Positions 36,401-46,224 of a stretch of DNA of 64,000 nucleotides are shown here, in pieces (position 1 is the first letter of the stretch; every line of letters starts with the position of its first letter). A program made the position numbers and the translations under genes. The notes under the pieces are model-generated. The model searched no databases and was not told the DNA's origin. It was given only the letters and a program-made list of their open reading frames with translations. The DNA is from Pseudomonadota bacterium. GTDB taxonomy: Bacteria; Pseudomonadota; Gammaproteobacteria; Burkholderiales; Rhodocyclaceae. The stretch covers positions 1 to 64,000 of the forward strand of contig JAFEDH010000025.1 of NCBI GenBank assembly GCA_018241695.1. Reading direction: 5' to 3'.

Positions 36401-36925
36401 TCACTCTGACCGGTCACCACCAATAACGTCAGAGAAACCAAAAAAACGGAAATCCCGTACCCGCATGGGGTAGAGAATGCCATCAAGGTGATCGCACTCG
36501 TGTTGTACAACACGGGCATGAAAGCCTTCCACTTCGCGGTGGATGGCAACACCTTCTATGTCGAACCCCTGATACCGCAGACGCTTCCAGCGTGGCACCC
36601 TGCCCCGCATTCCAGGCACCGAGAGGCAACCCTCCCAGCCTTCCTCCTCCTCGTCTGAAAGGGGTGTCAGCACTGGATTGAGAAGAATCGTGAAGGGAAC
36701 GGCAGGCGCTTCCGGGTAGCGTTCGCTATGCTCGAAGCCAAAAATCACCAGGCGCAGATCCACACCAATTTGTGGTGCCGCCAGGCCGACTCCGCCCTCA
36801 TGACGCATGGTGTCCTGCATATCATCCACCAGTTTATGCAGAGCATTGGTGTGAAAAACTTCCACCGGCCGGGCCACTCGCAACAAGCGTGGATCCCCCA
36901 TTCTCAATACCGGGCAGATGCTCAT
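36401..36925 (-). CDS. def: Peptide deformylase
   Basis: Removes the formyl group from the N-terminal methionine of nascent proteins. The 174-residue metalloenzyme has all three motifs: '[10 protein letters not shown]', 'EGCLSVPG' (metal ligand Cys100) and 'HECDHLDG' (His142, Glu143, His146). The ATG at 36925 overlaps the mtnP stop (ATGA), which fixes the start; the frame upstream has no motif. It may be a second copy, since the usual def-fmt pair is not seen here. Confidence 0.93.
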   Translation of the reverse strand: MSICPVLRMGDPRLLRVARPVEVFHTNALHKLVDDMQDTMRHEGGVGLAAPQIGVDLRLVIFGFEHSERYPEAPAVPFTILLNPVLTPLSDEEEEGWEGCLSVPGMRGRVPRWKRLRYQGFDIEGVAIHREVEGFHARVVQHECDHLDGILYPMRVRDFRFFGFSDVIGGDRSE

Positions 36926-37677
36926 GCGGAACAAAATGCCTCGGTACACAAACCACCGATGACATTCCGGGCACGGCCCATCGCCTCCTGCAGCACCGCC
37001 TCGATATCCGAAAAATGAATGGCATCACCGCTGTCACCACGTCCGGCGGCCCAGTTCGCCACCACGCACAGAGCGGCATAAGGAATTTCCAGTTCCCGTG
37101 CCAGAGCGGCTTCAGGCATCCCGGTCATGCCTACGAGATTCACACCATCGCGCTCTATACGATCGATTTCCGCCGCAGTTTCCAGCCGCGGTCCCTGTGT
37201 CGCGCCATACACGGCACCTTCGATCACCGCCTCACCCGCAACCTCGGCAGCGCGGACAAGTTCCATACGCAAGGCTTCACTATAGGGATGGGTGAAATCC
37301 ACATGGACCACTGGCGTATCCCCCCCCTCGAAGTAGGTCTGCTGCCGACCCCAGGTGTAATCGACGATCTGATGCGGAACAACCAGAGCGCCAGGACTCA
37401 TGTCATCGCGTATGCCACCCACCGACGCGACGGAGACGATGCGTGTGGCCCCGGCTTCCCTGACCAGCGCCCAGAGATTTGCCCGGTAATTCACCAGATG
37501 TGGAGGAATCGTATGGCCGTATCCATGCCGGGCCAGAAAGACCACCGGCTGGGTACCGATGCGGCCGAAGGTCAGGGCACCCGATGGCTCACCGTAAGGT
37601 GTGCGGACCACCTGGCGTCGGGAAACATCCAGATTGGCCAGTTGGGTAAGGCCGCTACCACCAATGACAGCCAGCAT
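36922..37677 (-). CDS. mtnP: S-methyl-5'-thioinosine / methylthioadenosine phosphorylase
   Basis: Phosphorolysis of methylthio-nucleosides arising from polyamine and homoserine-lactone synthesis. The 251-residue trimeric PNP/MTAP-family protein opens '[13 protein letters not shown]', has '[19 protein letters not shown]' and '[14 protein letters not shown]', and substrate loop '[13 protein letters not shown]'. That MTGMPEA loop resembles the Pseudomonas enzyme that prefers S-methyl-5'-thioinosine; this specificity is an inference. GGAGG lies 9 bp upstream of the chosen ATG (37677). It is coupled to def. Confidence 0.85.
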   Translation of the reverse strand: MLAVIGGSGLTQLANLDVSRRQVVRTPYGEPSGALTFGRIGTQPVVFLARHGYGHTIPPHLVNYRANLWALVREAGATRIVSVASVGGIRDDMSPGALVVPHQIVDYTWGRQQTYFEGGDTPVVHVDFTHPYSEALRMELVRAAEVAGEAVIEGAVYGATQGPRLETAAEIDRIERDGVNLVGMTGMPEAALARELEIPYAALCVVANWAAGRGDSGDAIHFSDIEAVLQEAMGRARNVIGGLCTEAFCSA

Positions 37678-37802
37678 GTCTTGAATCCTCCAGTGAGCAG
37701 ATGGGTGAAAAACCGGGCAGGGCAAGGGACGTGATAAAATCTCCGGCTTTTTGGCGCGCGAAAGCATACAAGCGCACCACGTTACCCACCAGGAAAACCT
37801 CC

Positions 37803-39620
<1,818 letters not shown>

Positions 39621-39653
39621 ACAGTCGATCCAGTTGAAAGCAGGTACCGGCCG

Positions 39654-41642
39654 TTATCGATACAGGTGACAACGCACCATGCGGCCGGGTGCCGTCCGGG
39701 TAGGCTCCGGATAGGTGACACGACACTCGGCCATGGCACGGGGGCAGCGGGGATGAAAATGGCAGCCGGTGGGAGGGTTGGCCGGTGATGGCATGTCGCC
39801 AGGTACGGCGAGCAGGGTACTTGCCTGGTCAGCCCCCTGGATACGGGGCACGGCAGCAATCAACGCCTGTGTATAGGGGTGCTGGGGGTTGCCGATGACT
39901 TCATCCGCGGGACCCTGTTCGACGATACGTCCCAGATACATCACGGCAACATCCTGGGCGAGATACTCCACCACCGAGATGTTGTGGGTGATGAAAAGAT
40001 AGGCAAGTTCAAGATCTCGTTGCAGTTCCTGCAACAGATTGAGTATTTGCGCCTGCACCGATACATCAAGGGCGCTGGTGGGTTCATCGCACACCAGCAG
40101 CCGGGGCTGCACCGCCAGCGCCCGGGCAATCGCGATCCGCTGGCGCTGACCACCGGAAAATTCATGTGGGAAACGACCAGCCATCTCCGGTGCCAGCCCT
40201 ACCTGCACCAGCAGGCGCTCCACCGCGGCCTGCCTGTCCCCCGCCAAGCCCAGCGCAGCCATGCCTTCGGCCACGATGGCACCAACGCGCATGCGTGGGT
40301 TGAGCGATGCGAAAGGATCCTGGAATACCATCTGCATCGAAGCCCGAAGCGGTCTCATCTGGCGCTGATTCATGTTCGTCAGATCCCTGCCGGCCAGCCG
40401 GACCTGTCCGGCGCTGGGTTCAATCAGGCGCAATAACGCCTTGCCTACCGTGGTCTTGCCGCATCCCGACTCTCCCACCAGGGCCAGGGTTCGCCCACTG
40501 TGAAGTGTGAGCGAAACGCCATCCACGGCATAAACATGGCCGCGCACCCGCTGCAGCAACCCGCGGCGGATCGGGAAATGGACTTTGAGATTTTCGATTT
40601 CCAGAAGCGGAACCGTGGGTGCTGGCACAGAAGGCAAGGAAAATTCAGCCACTGCGGCTTCTTGTGCTTTGACCGCACCCATCTCCAGATGGCAGCGCAC
40701 CCGGCAGCCCACCGTTTCCCTCCAGGGCGGCAATTGCTCGCGGCAAACCACCATTGCCTCACTGCACCGATCAACAAAGCGGCAACCGCGATATACGGTA
40801 TCCGCCGGCGGCACCCGGCCGGGAATCGTGGACAGCCGTTGCCCGTTTTTCCGGCTTTCCGGCAGGGCCTCGAACAGCTTGCGTGAATAGGGATGAGCGG
40901 GTCCGGAAAAAAAGGTGGACCGATCGGCCACCTCCACCAATTGCCCCGCATACATGACACCGATCCGGTCCGCCATGCGGGCAACGACGCCAAGATCATG
41001 GGTGATGAGCAGCATGGCCATGCCGCGCCGGCGTTGCAGATCACGCAGCAGATCCAGCACCTGGGCCTGGATGGTGACATCGAGGGCCGTGGTCGGCTCA
41101 TCGGCAATCAACAGCCGGGGTTCCCCGGCCAGTGCCATGGCGATCATCGCCCGCTGCTTCATGCCACCCGACATCTGGAAGGGATATTCGTCGTAGCGCC
41201 GTGCCGGATCGGGAATGCCGACCGAAGCCAGCAGTTCCTCGCCCCGGACGCGGGCGGCGGCACCATGAAGACTCTGGTGCAGGGCCAGGGATTCGGCGAT
41301 CTGGCGACCAATGGTGAGCACCGGATTGAGGCTGGTGGCAGGCTCCTGAAAGATCATGGCCACCGACCCGCCACGATGGCGGCGCATTTCAGCCTCGGTC
41401 AGGCCCAGCAGGTCATTCCCGTGGAAAATCACCGCGCCGGCATCGATCCGCGCACCATCCGGCAGCAAGCGCATCAGGGAAAGCGCCGTCATGGATTTGC
41501 CGCATCCCGATTCTCCCACCAGGGCGAAGGTCTCGCCGGGAGCGATGGAGAATGCAATACCCTCCACCGGACGGGCCGCACCGATGGAAACGGACAGATC
41601 GCGGACATCGAGAATAGGATCAGGGGAAGTGGTCGGTGCCAT
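39654..41642 (-). CDS. ABC transporter ATP-binding protein with two fused NBDs (peptide/oligopeptide type)
   Basis: A 662-residue protein with two complete OppD/OppF-type ATPase halves. Each has Walker [10 protein letters not shown] (about 38-45 and 390-397) and an ABC signature ('MSGGMKQR' and 'FSGGQRQR'). Each half ends with the Cys-containing oligopeptide-transporter C-terminal segment ('[11 protein letters not shown]', '[11 protein letters not shown]'). The architecture is that of YejF/GsiA. It lies 13 bp after the permease gene of the same operon and powers import by the two permeases encoded upstream. Confidence 0.9.
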   Translation of the reverse strand: MAPTTSPDPILDVRDLSVSIGAARPVEGIAFSIAPGETFALVGESGCGKSMTALSLMRLLPDGARIDAGAVIFHGNDLLGLTEAEMRRHRGGSVAMIFQEPATSLNPVLTIGRQIAESLALHQSLHGAAARVRGEELLASVGIPDPARRYDEYPFQMSGGMKQRAMIAMALAGEPRLLIADEPTTALDVTIQAQVLDLLRDLQRRRGMAMLLITHDLGVVARMADRIGVMYAGQLVEVADRSTFFSGPAHPYSRKLFEALPESRKNGQRLSTIPGRVPPADTVYRGCRFVDRCSEAMVVCREQLPPWRETVGCRVRCHLEMGAVKAQEAAVAEFSLPSVPAPTVPLLEIENLKVHFPIRRGLLQRVRGHVYAVDGVSLTLHSGRTLALVGESGCGKTTVGKALLRLIEPSAGQVRLAGRDLTNMNQRQMRPLRASMQMVFQDPFASLNPRMRVGAIVAEGMAALGLAGDRQAAVERLLVQVGLAPEMAGRFPHEFSGGQRQRIAIARALAVQPRLLVCDEPTSALDVSVQAQILNLLQELQRDLELAYLFITHNISVVEYLAQDVAVMYLGRIVEQGPADEVIGNPQHPYTQALIAAVPRIQGADQASTLLAVPGDMPSPANPPTGCHFHPRCPRAMAECRVTYPEPTRTAPGRMVRCHLYR

Positions 41643-41655
41643 GGCTATCGAGGGA

Positions 41656-42981
41656 TCAATTCACTGCCCGTGGATCGAAGGCGTCGCGGATCGCATCCGC
41701 AAACAGATTGGCCGCCAGCACCAGGACGAACATGAAGGAAAAGGCGGCGACGAGGGACCACCAGACCATCGGTTCCCGCGCCAGTTCGAGACGGGCAGCG
41801 TTGATCATGGTGCCAAAGCTGATGGTGGAAGGATCCACACCGATCCCGACATAGGAAAGCACGGCTTCGGCCAGCACCAGATTGGAAAAATCCATGACCA
41901 GGGAAATCAGGACGATATGCCCCAGATTGGGCAGGATGTGGCGCCCCATCACCGCTACGGAAGAAACTCCAAAGGCACGAGCCGCCTGGACATACTCCAG
42001 CTCCCTCAGCTTCAGGGTCTCCGCCCGCAGCAGCCGTGCCAGCCCGGTCCAGCTGGTCATGCCCAGAATCAGGCACAGCGCCAGCAAGCGGGCATCGGCA
42101 CGTTCCGCGGTGGTGGTGAACCAGTCGGGATGGCTGTCAATCATCACCTGCATCATCAACACGGCGGCGGCAATCAACAGCACGCCGGGAATGGAATTGA
42201 GCGTGGTGTAGAGATACTGGATCGCATCATCCACGCGACCGCCAGCATAGCCGGCCAGGATGCCCAGACCCAGGGCAAGCGGTACGGTCACCAAGGTAGT
42301 GAGCGTACCGATCAGGAGACCGGTGCGGATGCTCTTCAGCGTCAGATACAGCACATCCTGGCCAACCTTGTCGGTGCCAAAAACATGGTAACCCGAGGCG
42401 AGAGCGATCGCCGGGCCGGTAATCAAGGTGGCAACCAGCAGTACTGATAGCACTCCCGTACGCCCCGGCCCTCCTCCGAGCAACAGAAAAAAAATCCCCC
42501 AGACCAAAATGCCCCCTGCAAGACCACGCAGAGTGCGCTCCCCCAGGTCGCCCATATGGAGATTCTCGTTTTCCCCCAGATGGGCGCCACCGAAGCGCAA
42601 ACGGGGGAAATCACGCAAGCCACCGTCCGCAGCGGATTCCTTCGTGAACAGCCGGGTCGCGAGCGGTGCCGAATAGGTTTTTTCGGTATCCCGTTTCAGC
42701 GGCATCAGCAGTGCATCGAGGGCCGAATACACCTCGACGCCATACACTGGCGATCCCTTCGCGGATTGATCCAGCCGCAGGCGGTAGTGGACCGAATCAA
42801 GCAGGCCGACCAGCAGAAACAGGGCCAGTACCGTGGCCGATGCCATGGCCAGGGAGCGTCGCCCGATGCGGTGCCAGACCGCGCGACGTGAAGGATCCCG
42901 CCAGGCGAGCACAGCCCCTGCGACGATGATGCCCAGCAACAGGAACAGCAGCAGATCGGAACCCAGCAGAACCGGCAGCAT
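41656..42981 (-). CDS. ABC transporter permease (YejE/DppC-like) with long N-terminal region
   Basis: A 441-residue inner-membrane permease. Two N-terminal helices (about 5-25 and 45-62) flank or precede a roughly 110-residue polar segment, and a third helix lies near 160; then comes the BPD-transport core (about 220-430) with the EAA-type loop 'RAFGVSSVAVMGRHILPNL'. The extended N-terminus with 'GTDKVGQDVL' is typical of YejE-type permeases. The ATG overlaps the previous stop by one base (TGATG). Confidence 0.87.
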   Translation of the reverse strand: MLPVLLGSDLLLFLLLGIIVAGAVLAWRDPSRRAVWHRIGRRSLAMASATVLALFLLVGLLDSVHYRLRLDQSAKGSPVYGVEVYSALDALLMPLKRDTEKTYSAPLATRLFTKESAADGGLRDFPRLRFGGAHLGENENLHMGDLGERTLRGLAGGILVWGIFFLLLGGGPGRTGVLSVLLVATLITGPAIALASGYHVFGTDKVGQDVLYLTLKSIRTGLLIGTLTTLVTVPLALGLGILAGYAGGRVDDAIQYLYTTLNSIPGVLLIAAAVLMMQVMIDSHPDWFTTTAERADARLLALCLILGMTSWTGLARLLRAETLKLRELEYVQAARAFGVSSVAVMGRHILPNLGHIVLISLVMDFSNLVLAEAVLSYVGIGVDPSTISFGTMINAARLELAREPMVWWSLVAAFSFMFVLVLAANLFADAIRDAFDPRAVN

Positions 42982-43958
42982 CAGGACAGGCGAACCCTGG
43001 GGTCCACAAACGTGTAGGAAATATCGGTCAGCAACAGACCGAGAATGTAGAGGACCGCGCCAATGAAAACCATGGCCCGGACGACGGAAAAATCCTGGGC
43101 ATTGATGGCTTCGATGGTGTAGCTGCCCAGGCCGGGAATGGCGAAAAAGGATTCCACCAGCAGGCTGCCCATGAACAGGGTTGGAATCACCACCACCACG
43201 CCAGTCAGGATCGGGATCAGCGTGTTCCGGAGCACATGGCCGAACAGTACCCGGGATTCGGACAACCCCTTGGCCCGCGCGGTACGAACATAATCACGGC
43301 CGATCTCCTCCATGAACAGGGTGCGATACCAGCGGGCACCCGCACCCAGCCCGGCCACCACGCTGATGAGGATCGGCAGGATCAGGAAACGGAGCGCATC
43401 CGTACCGCTGGCATAACCCGAGATCGGCACCAGATGCCATACCTTGCTGACCAGCCACTGCCCGCCGATGATATAGAACAGCGAGGAGACCGACATCATG
43501 GCCACACACAGCACCGTACCCGCCAGATCGAGATACGTGGCCCGAAAGAAAACGAGCAGCAGGGCAAAGGTGATGGTGGACCACAGGCTCAGCACAAAGA
43601 CCGGGATCGCGACTGCGAGGGAAGGCCACATGCGCTGACGTATTTCCCGTGCAATGTCCAGACCGTCATCAGACTGGCCTAAGTCGAGTGCGAACATGCG
43701 CACGGACTTGTTGTAGAAAATCGTATTGGTCAACCTTGAAATGCCAGATGCCCCCGCATCCCAGAACAGGGGCTTGTCATAACCATGCTCCACCTTCCAC
43801 TTCTGTATGGCCTCGGGTGTTACCCGCTTCACCCCCAGTTGCAGACGCGCCATGTCGTCCGGGGTATTCACCACGAAAAACAGGGCAAAGGTAATGAGGT
43901 TGACTCCGATCAAAATGGGAATTGCGTAAGCCAGGCGGCGAAAAATATAGGCAAGCAT
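42981..43958 (-). CDS. ABC transporter permease (YejB/DppB-like)
   Basis: A 325-residue six-helix permease. The N-terminus 'MLAYIFRRLAYAIPILIGVNLITFALFF' is the DppB family signature, and the EAA loop is 'RAKGLSESRVLFGHVLRNTL'. The start at 43958 is chosen on homology-like sequence, as upstream codons run into the tRNA-His gene on the other strand. It is first in the three-gene operon; no substrate-binding protein gene is present, so the ligand (peptide, microcin-like or other) cannot be inferred. Confidence 0.87.
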   Translation of the reverse strand: MLAYIFRRLAYAIPILIGVNLITFALFFVVNTPDDMARLQLGVKRVTPEAIQKWKVEHGYDKPLFWDAGASGISRLTNTIFYNKSVRMFALDLGQSDDGLDIAREIRQRMWPSLAVAIPVFVLSLWSTITFALLLVFFRATYLDLAGTVLCVAMMSVSSLFYIIGGQWLVSKVWHLVPISGYASGTDALRFLILPILISVVAGLGAGARWYRTLFMEEIGRDYVRTARAKGLSESRVLFGHVLRNTLIPILTGVVVVIPTLFMGSLLVESFFAIPGLGSYTIEAINAQDFSVVRAMVFIGAVLYILGLLLTDISYTFVDPRVRLS

Positions 43959-44015
43959 GACGTGATCAGAACGCGCGGCCCGAACCATGCCGCAGCCGGG
44001 CAGCCTCCAGGACCA

Positions 44016-44024
44016 TGCTATACT
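44016..44024 (+). promoter_or_regulatory. Extended -10 promoter of tRNA-His
   Basis: TGCTATACT is an extended -10 (TGnTATACT) ending 15 bp before the tRNA-His gene, followed by a GC-rich discriminator. No -35 is evident, as is usual with extended -10 elements. Confidence 0.55.
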
Positions 44025-44038
44025 TCGCGCCCTCAAGT

Positions 44039-44115
44039 GGTGGCCGTAGCTCAGTTGGTAGAGTCCTGGATTGTGATTCCAGTCGTCGTGGGTTCGAGTC
44101 CCATCGGTCACCCCA
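44039..44115 (+). tRNA. tRNA-His (GTG anticodon)
   Basis: Acceptor GTGGCCG pairs with CGGTCAC (one G-T wobble), an extra 5' G at 44039 faces discriminator C44112 as is diagnostic of tRNA-His, the anticodon stem CTGGA/TCCAG encloses TTGTGAT (GTG), the T-loop is TTCGAGT, and CCA is encoded at 44113-44115. Confidence 0.96.
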
Positions 44116-44132
44116 CAGAACCCTTGTGTCAG

Positions 44133-44158
44133 CCCTCTGAGCAATCAGGGGGTTTTTT
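44133..44158 (+). terminator. Terminator after tRNA-His
   Basis: CCCTCTGA (44133-44140), loop GCAA, TCAGGGGG (44145-44152), then six Ts. A strong Rho-independent terminator. Confidence 0.9.
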
Positions 44159-44530
44159 GTTTTCAGGGGTTCCAACATTACATGAACGGGCACCGCTCCT
44201 CCTTTTTCGATCCCCATTCTGTGGGTTTCAGGGTGATGGCCGGAATCAATCGGGCATATCCGGGCAGATCGCCAATCCCCGATCGAAAGTACCACGGCAC
44301 CCCTCCCCCTACAATCCCTGACAGACATGCGGATTCCCCCTATTCCACTGAATAGTGAATACATCGCGGAATTACAGATACCGGATTGCAGAAAACGATG
44401 AATTCCCCACAGAATTGGTTCCGATGTACATTGTTCGGTTCCCAATAGAATTGGCGGAGCGACTCTATCGCAATTGCGTCCATGGTCGCTCACCTTGTAA
44501 GGTTCAAACATTTCATTTGAGAGAAAAATC
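44159..44530. promoter_or_regulatory. Noncoding region with direct and inverted repeats upstream of SDR gene
   Basis: No gene is visible here. A 16-base sequence occurs twice in direct orientation, TTCCCCACAGAATTGG at 44403-44418 and TTCCCAATAGAATTGG at 44439-44454 (14 of 16 identical, start-to-start 36 bp). The second contains the dyad CCAAT-AGA-ATTGG, and the first AATTC...GAATT. A further imperfect inverted repeat, TATTC...GAATA, is at 44341-44361. These look like binding sites for a regulator of the SDR gene that starts 77 bp after the second repeat. Confidence 0.45.
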
Positions 44531-45349
44531 ATGCGCAAGGTTGCACTCGTCACCGGTTCCACCCGTGGTATTGGTCAGGCGACAGCCATCGCTCTGGCAC
44601 AAAAGGGCTTTGACATTGTCGTCACCGGTCGTACGCTCAAGGAAGGCACAGGTACTGTGCATGCACCCAATCGGGGTTCGGTACCGGTGCCGGGCAGTAT
44701 CGAATCCACCGTCGCCGCCGTGCGCGAATGTGGCAGGGATGCCCTGGGGGTACGTCTCGATATCCTCGACCGGGCTTCCATTGACGCCGCCCTCAAGACG
44801 GTGCTCGATACCTGGGGCCACATTGACGTGCTGGTCAACAATGCCATCTATCAGGGGCCGGGTCTGCTCGATGCCTTCGCGGATTGCACAACCGACCAGG
44901 CGACGGGCGCCATGACCGGGACCTTTATCAACCAGCTGCACATCACGCGGGAAGTGCTCAAGGGGATGGTGGCTAAGGGCAGCGGTATGTTTTTCTTCAT
45001 TGGTTCAGTGGCAGGCATACATGCCCCAACCCTGATGCCGGGCAAAGGCGGCTGGAGCATACTTCACTCCGCCACCAAGAGCGCTTTCCACCGCATCCCG
45101 GAATTCCTGAATCTGGAACACGGCAAGGACGGCATCCAGGCCTTTCTGGTGGAACCGCAGATGACCGTCACCGAAACCATCAAGGCAATCTTTGGTAACC
45201 GGGGCGAAAGTCTGGGTGTCGAAGGCCATGAGCCAGCCGTCACCGGAGAGGTGATCGCCTGGCTTGCCACCCGACCCGAAGCCAGGGAGTATCTTGGCAC
45301 TTTCATCAGCACACCTGACTTCCATGCCGCGCATGTGGCGACGGGATGA
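44531..45349 (+). CDS. SDR-family protein with His in place of the catalytic Tyr
   Basis: A 272-residue Rossmann protein of the short-chain dehydrogenase family. The cofactor site 'TGSTRGIG' (8-15) is intact and 'GRT' after strand 2 suggests NADP(H), but the active site is unusual. Ser159 in 'FIGSVAG' is present, yet the expected YxxxK is 'HSATK' (His179, Lys183), and NNAG reads 'NNAI'. The Ser-to-His distance (20) is also longer than the usual 12-14, owing to a 'TLMPGKGGW' insertion. It may have altered chemistry or be non-catalytic. It follows a repeat-rich regulatory region; GAGAG lies before the ATG. Confidence 0.8.
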   Translation: MRKVALVTGSTRGIGQATAIALAQKGFDIVVTGRTLKEGTGTVHAPNRGSVPVPGSIESTVAAVRECGRDALGVRLDILDRASIDAALKTVLDTWGHIDVLVNNAIYQGPGLLDAFADCTTDQATGAMTGTFINQLHITREVLKGMVAKGSGMFFFIGSVAGIHAPTLMPGKGGWSILHSATKSAFHRIPEFLNLEHGKDGIQAFLVEPQMTVTETIKAIFGNRGESLGVEGHEPAVTGEVIAWLATRPEAREYLGTFISTPDFHAAHVATG

Positions 45350-45489
45350 GCTTGTAAAGACCCGGGCACACCGAATCCTGAAGCGGATCGATGGCCATCC
45401 GCCCGCGGCAATTGCTCGAATGGATATCGATCGCCTTTCACCTCGTTGAAAACACTCGGCTTCACCCACAGGCGTCGTGGGAAATTCTC

Positions 45490-45519
45490 TTGACAAGCTG
45501 TGGACAACCTCTGAATAGT
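45490..45519 (+). promoter_or_regulatory. Possible promoter for a short transcript
   Basis: Consensus TTGACA at 45490-45495, 18-bp spacer, AATAGT at 45514-45519 (4 of 6). A near-consensus DnaA-box-like TGTGGACAA falls within the spacer. No coding sequence follows on this strand. Confidence 0.3.
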
Positions 45520-45526
45520 TGCATCA

Positions 45527-45614
45527 ACTTCATGATCCGTAAGGAACTGCCACGTGGCGCCTCAATAAGAGGCATGAGTGGAGCAGGGACAACCCGGTGA
45601 AATCGGGTTTTCTT
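45527..45614 (+). ncRNA. Candidate small RNA with two hairpins and terminator
   Basis: Between the SDR gene and pgsA the plus strand contains a stem GCCTC-AATAA-GAGGC (45559-45573) and then AACCCG-GTGAAAT-CGGGTT (45591-45609) followed by TTCTT, a terminator-like structure. With the TTGACA promoter upstream this would give an RNA of about 90 bases. The alternative is that the second hairpin is simply a distant terminator for the SDR gene, 240 bp after its stop. The end is inferred from the hairpin; no sequence family is recognised. Confidence 0.3.
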
Positions 45615-45645
45615 GCACCATGCCCGCGCAGGCGTGGTGAAAAAC

Positions 45646-46218
45646 TCAGCGCCCGTGGGCCGCGATATCCGGCCAGGCCTTCTTCAGGTAATAGGCCATG
45701 GACCAGAGGGTCAGGACCGCTGCGGCATCCAGCAGCCAGCCGCCCAGCCATTGGGTATCCATTCCCAGCAGGGGCGCATGGTAGAGCAGCAGGGGAATCG
45801 CCACCATCTGCGCCGTAGTCTTGAACTTGCCGATCAAGGATACGGCGACATTGCGCGAGGCACCAATCTTGGCCATCCATTCGCGCAATGCCGAGATTGT
45901 GATCTCGCGGCCGATGATGATGAAAGACACAATGGCGTCGGCCCGTTCAAGCTGCACCAGCACCACCAGGGCGGCAGCCACCATGAGCTTGTCCGCCACA
46001 GGATCGAGGAAGGCGCCGAAGGCCGAGGTCTGGCCAAGCTTGCGGGCCAGCCAGCCATCGAACCAGTCGGTGACCGCCGCCGCGATGAAGACCACGGTAG
46101 CCGCCAGGTTCTGGGTAGCGGCATCGAGCCAGTGCAACGGCAGGTAGAAAAATCCCACAAACAGGGGGATGAGAAGAATCCGGGCCCAGGTCAGTAAATT
46201 GGGAATGTTGAGCGGCAT
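45646..46218 (-). CDS. pgsA: CDP-diacylglycerol--glycerol-3-phosphate 3-phosphatidyltransferase
   Basis: Inner-membrane enzyme making phosphatidylglycerophosphate, the first committed step to phosphatidylglycerol and cardiolipin. The 190-residue protein has about five to six helices and the full CDP-alcohol phosphotransferase motif, from 'DWFDGWLARKLG' to 'FGAFLDPVADK'. It follows uvrC by 6 bp on the same strand, the same uvrC-pgsA order as in enteric bacteria. Confidence 0.94.
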   Translation of the reverse strand: MPLNIPNLLTWARILLIPLFVGFFYLPLHWLDAATQNLAATVVFIAAAVTDWFDGWLARKLGQTSAFGAFLDPVADKLMVAAALVVLVQLERADAIVSFIIIGREITISALREWMAKIGASRNVAVSLIGKFKTTAQMVAIPLLLYHAPLLGMDTQWLGGWLLDAAAVLTLWSMAYYLKKAWPDIAAHGR

Positions 46219-46224
46219 CGTTCT

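Noticed and set aside
42981..44144. Longer permease start inside the tRNA-His gene
   Set aside because: The extension to 44144 reads antisense through the tRNA and its flanks; the conserved DppB N-terminus starts at 43958.
45501..45509. DnaA box / replication origin near 45.5 kb
   Set aside because: A single near-match to a DnaA box with no cluster, AT-rich unwinding element or dnaA/dnaN genes is not evidence of an origin.
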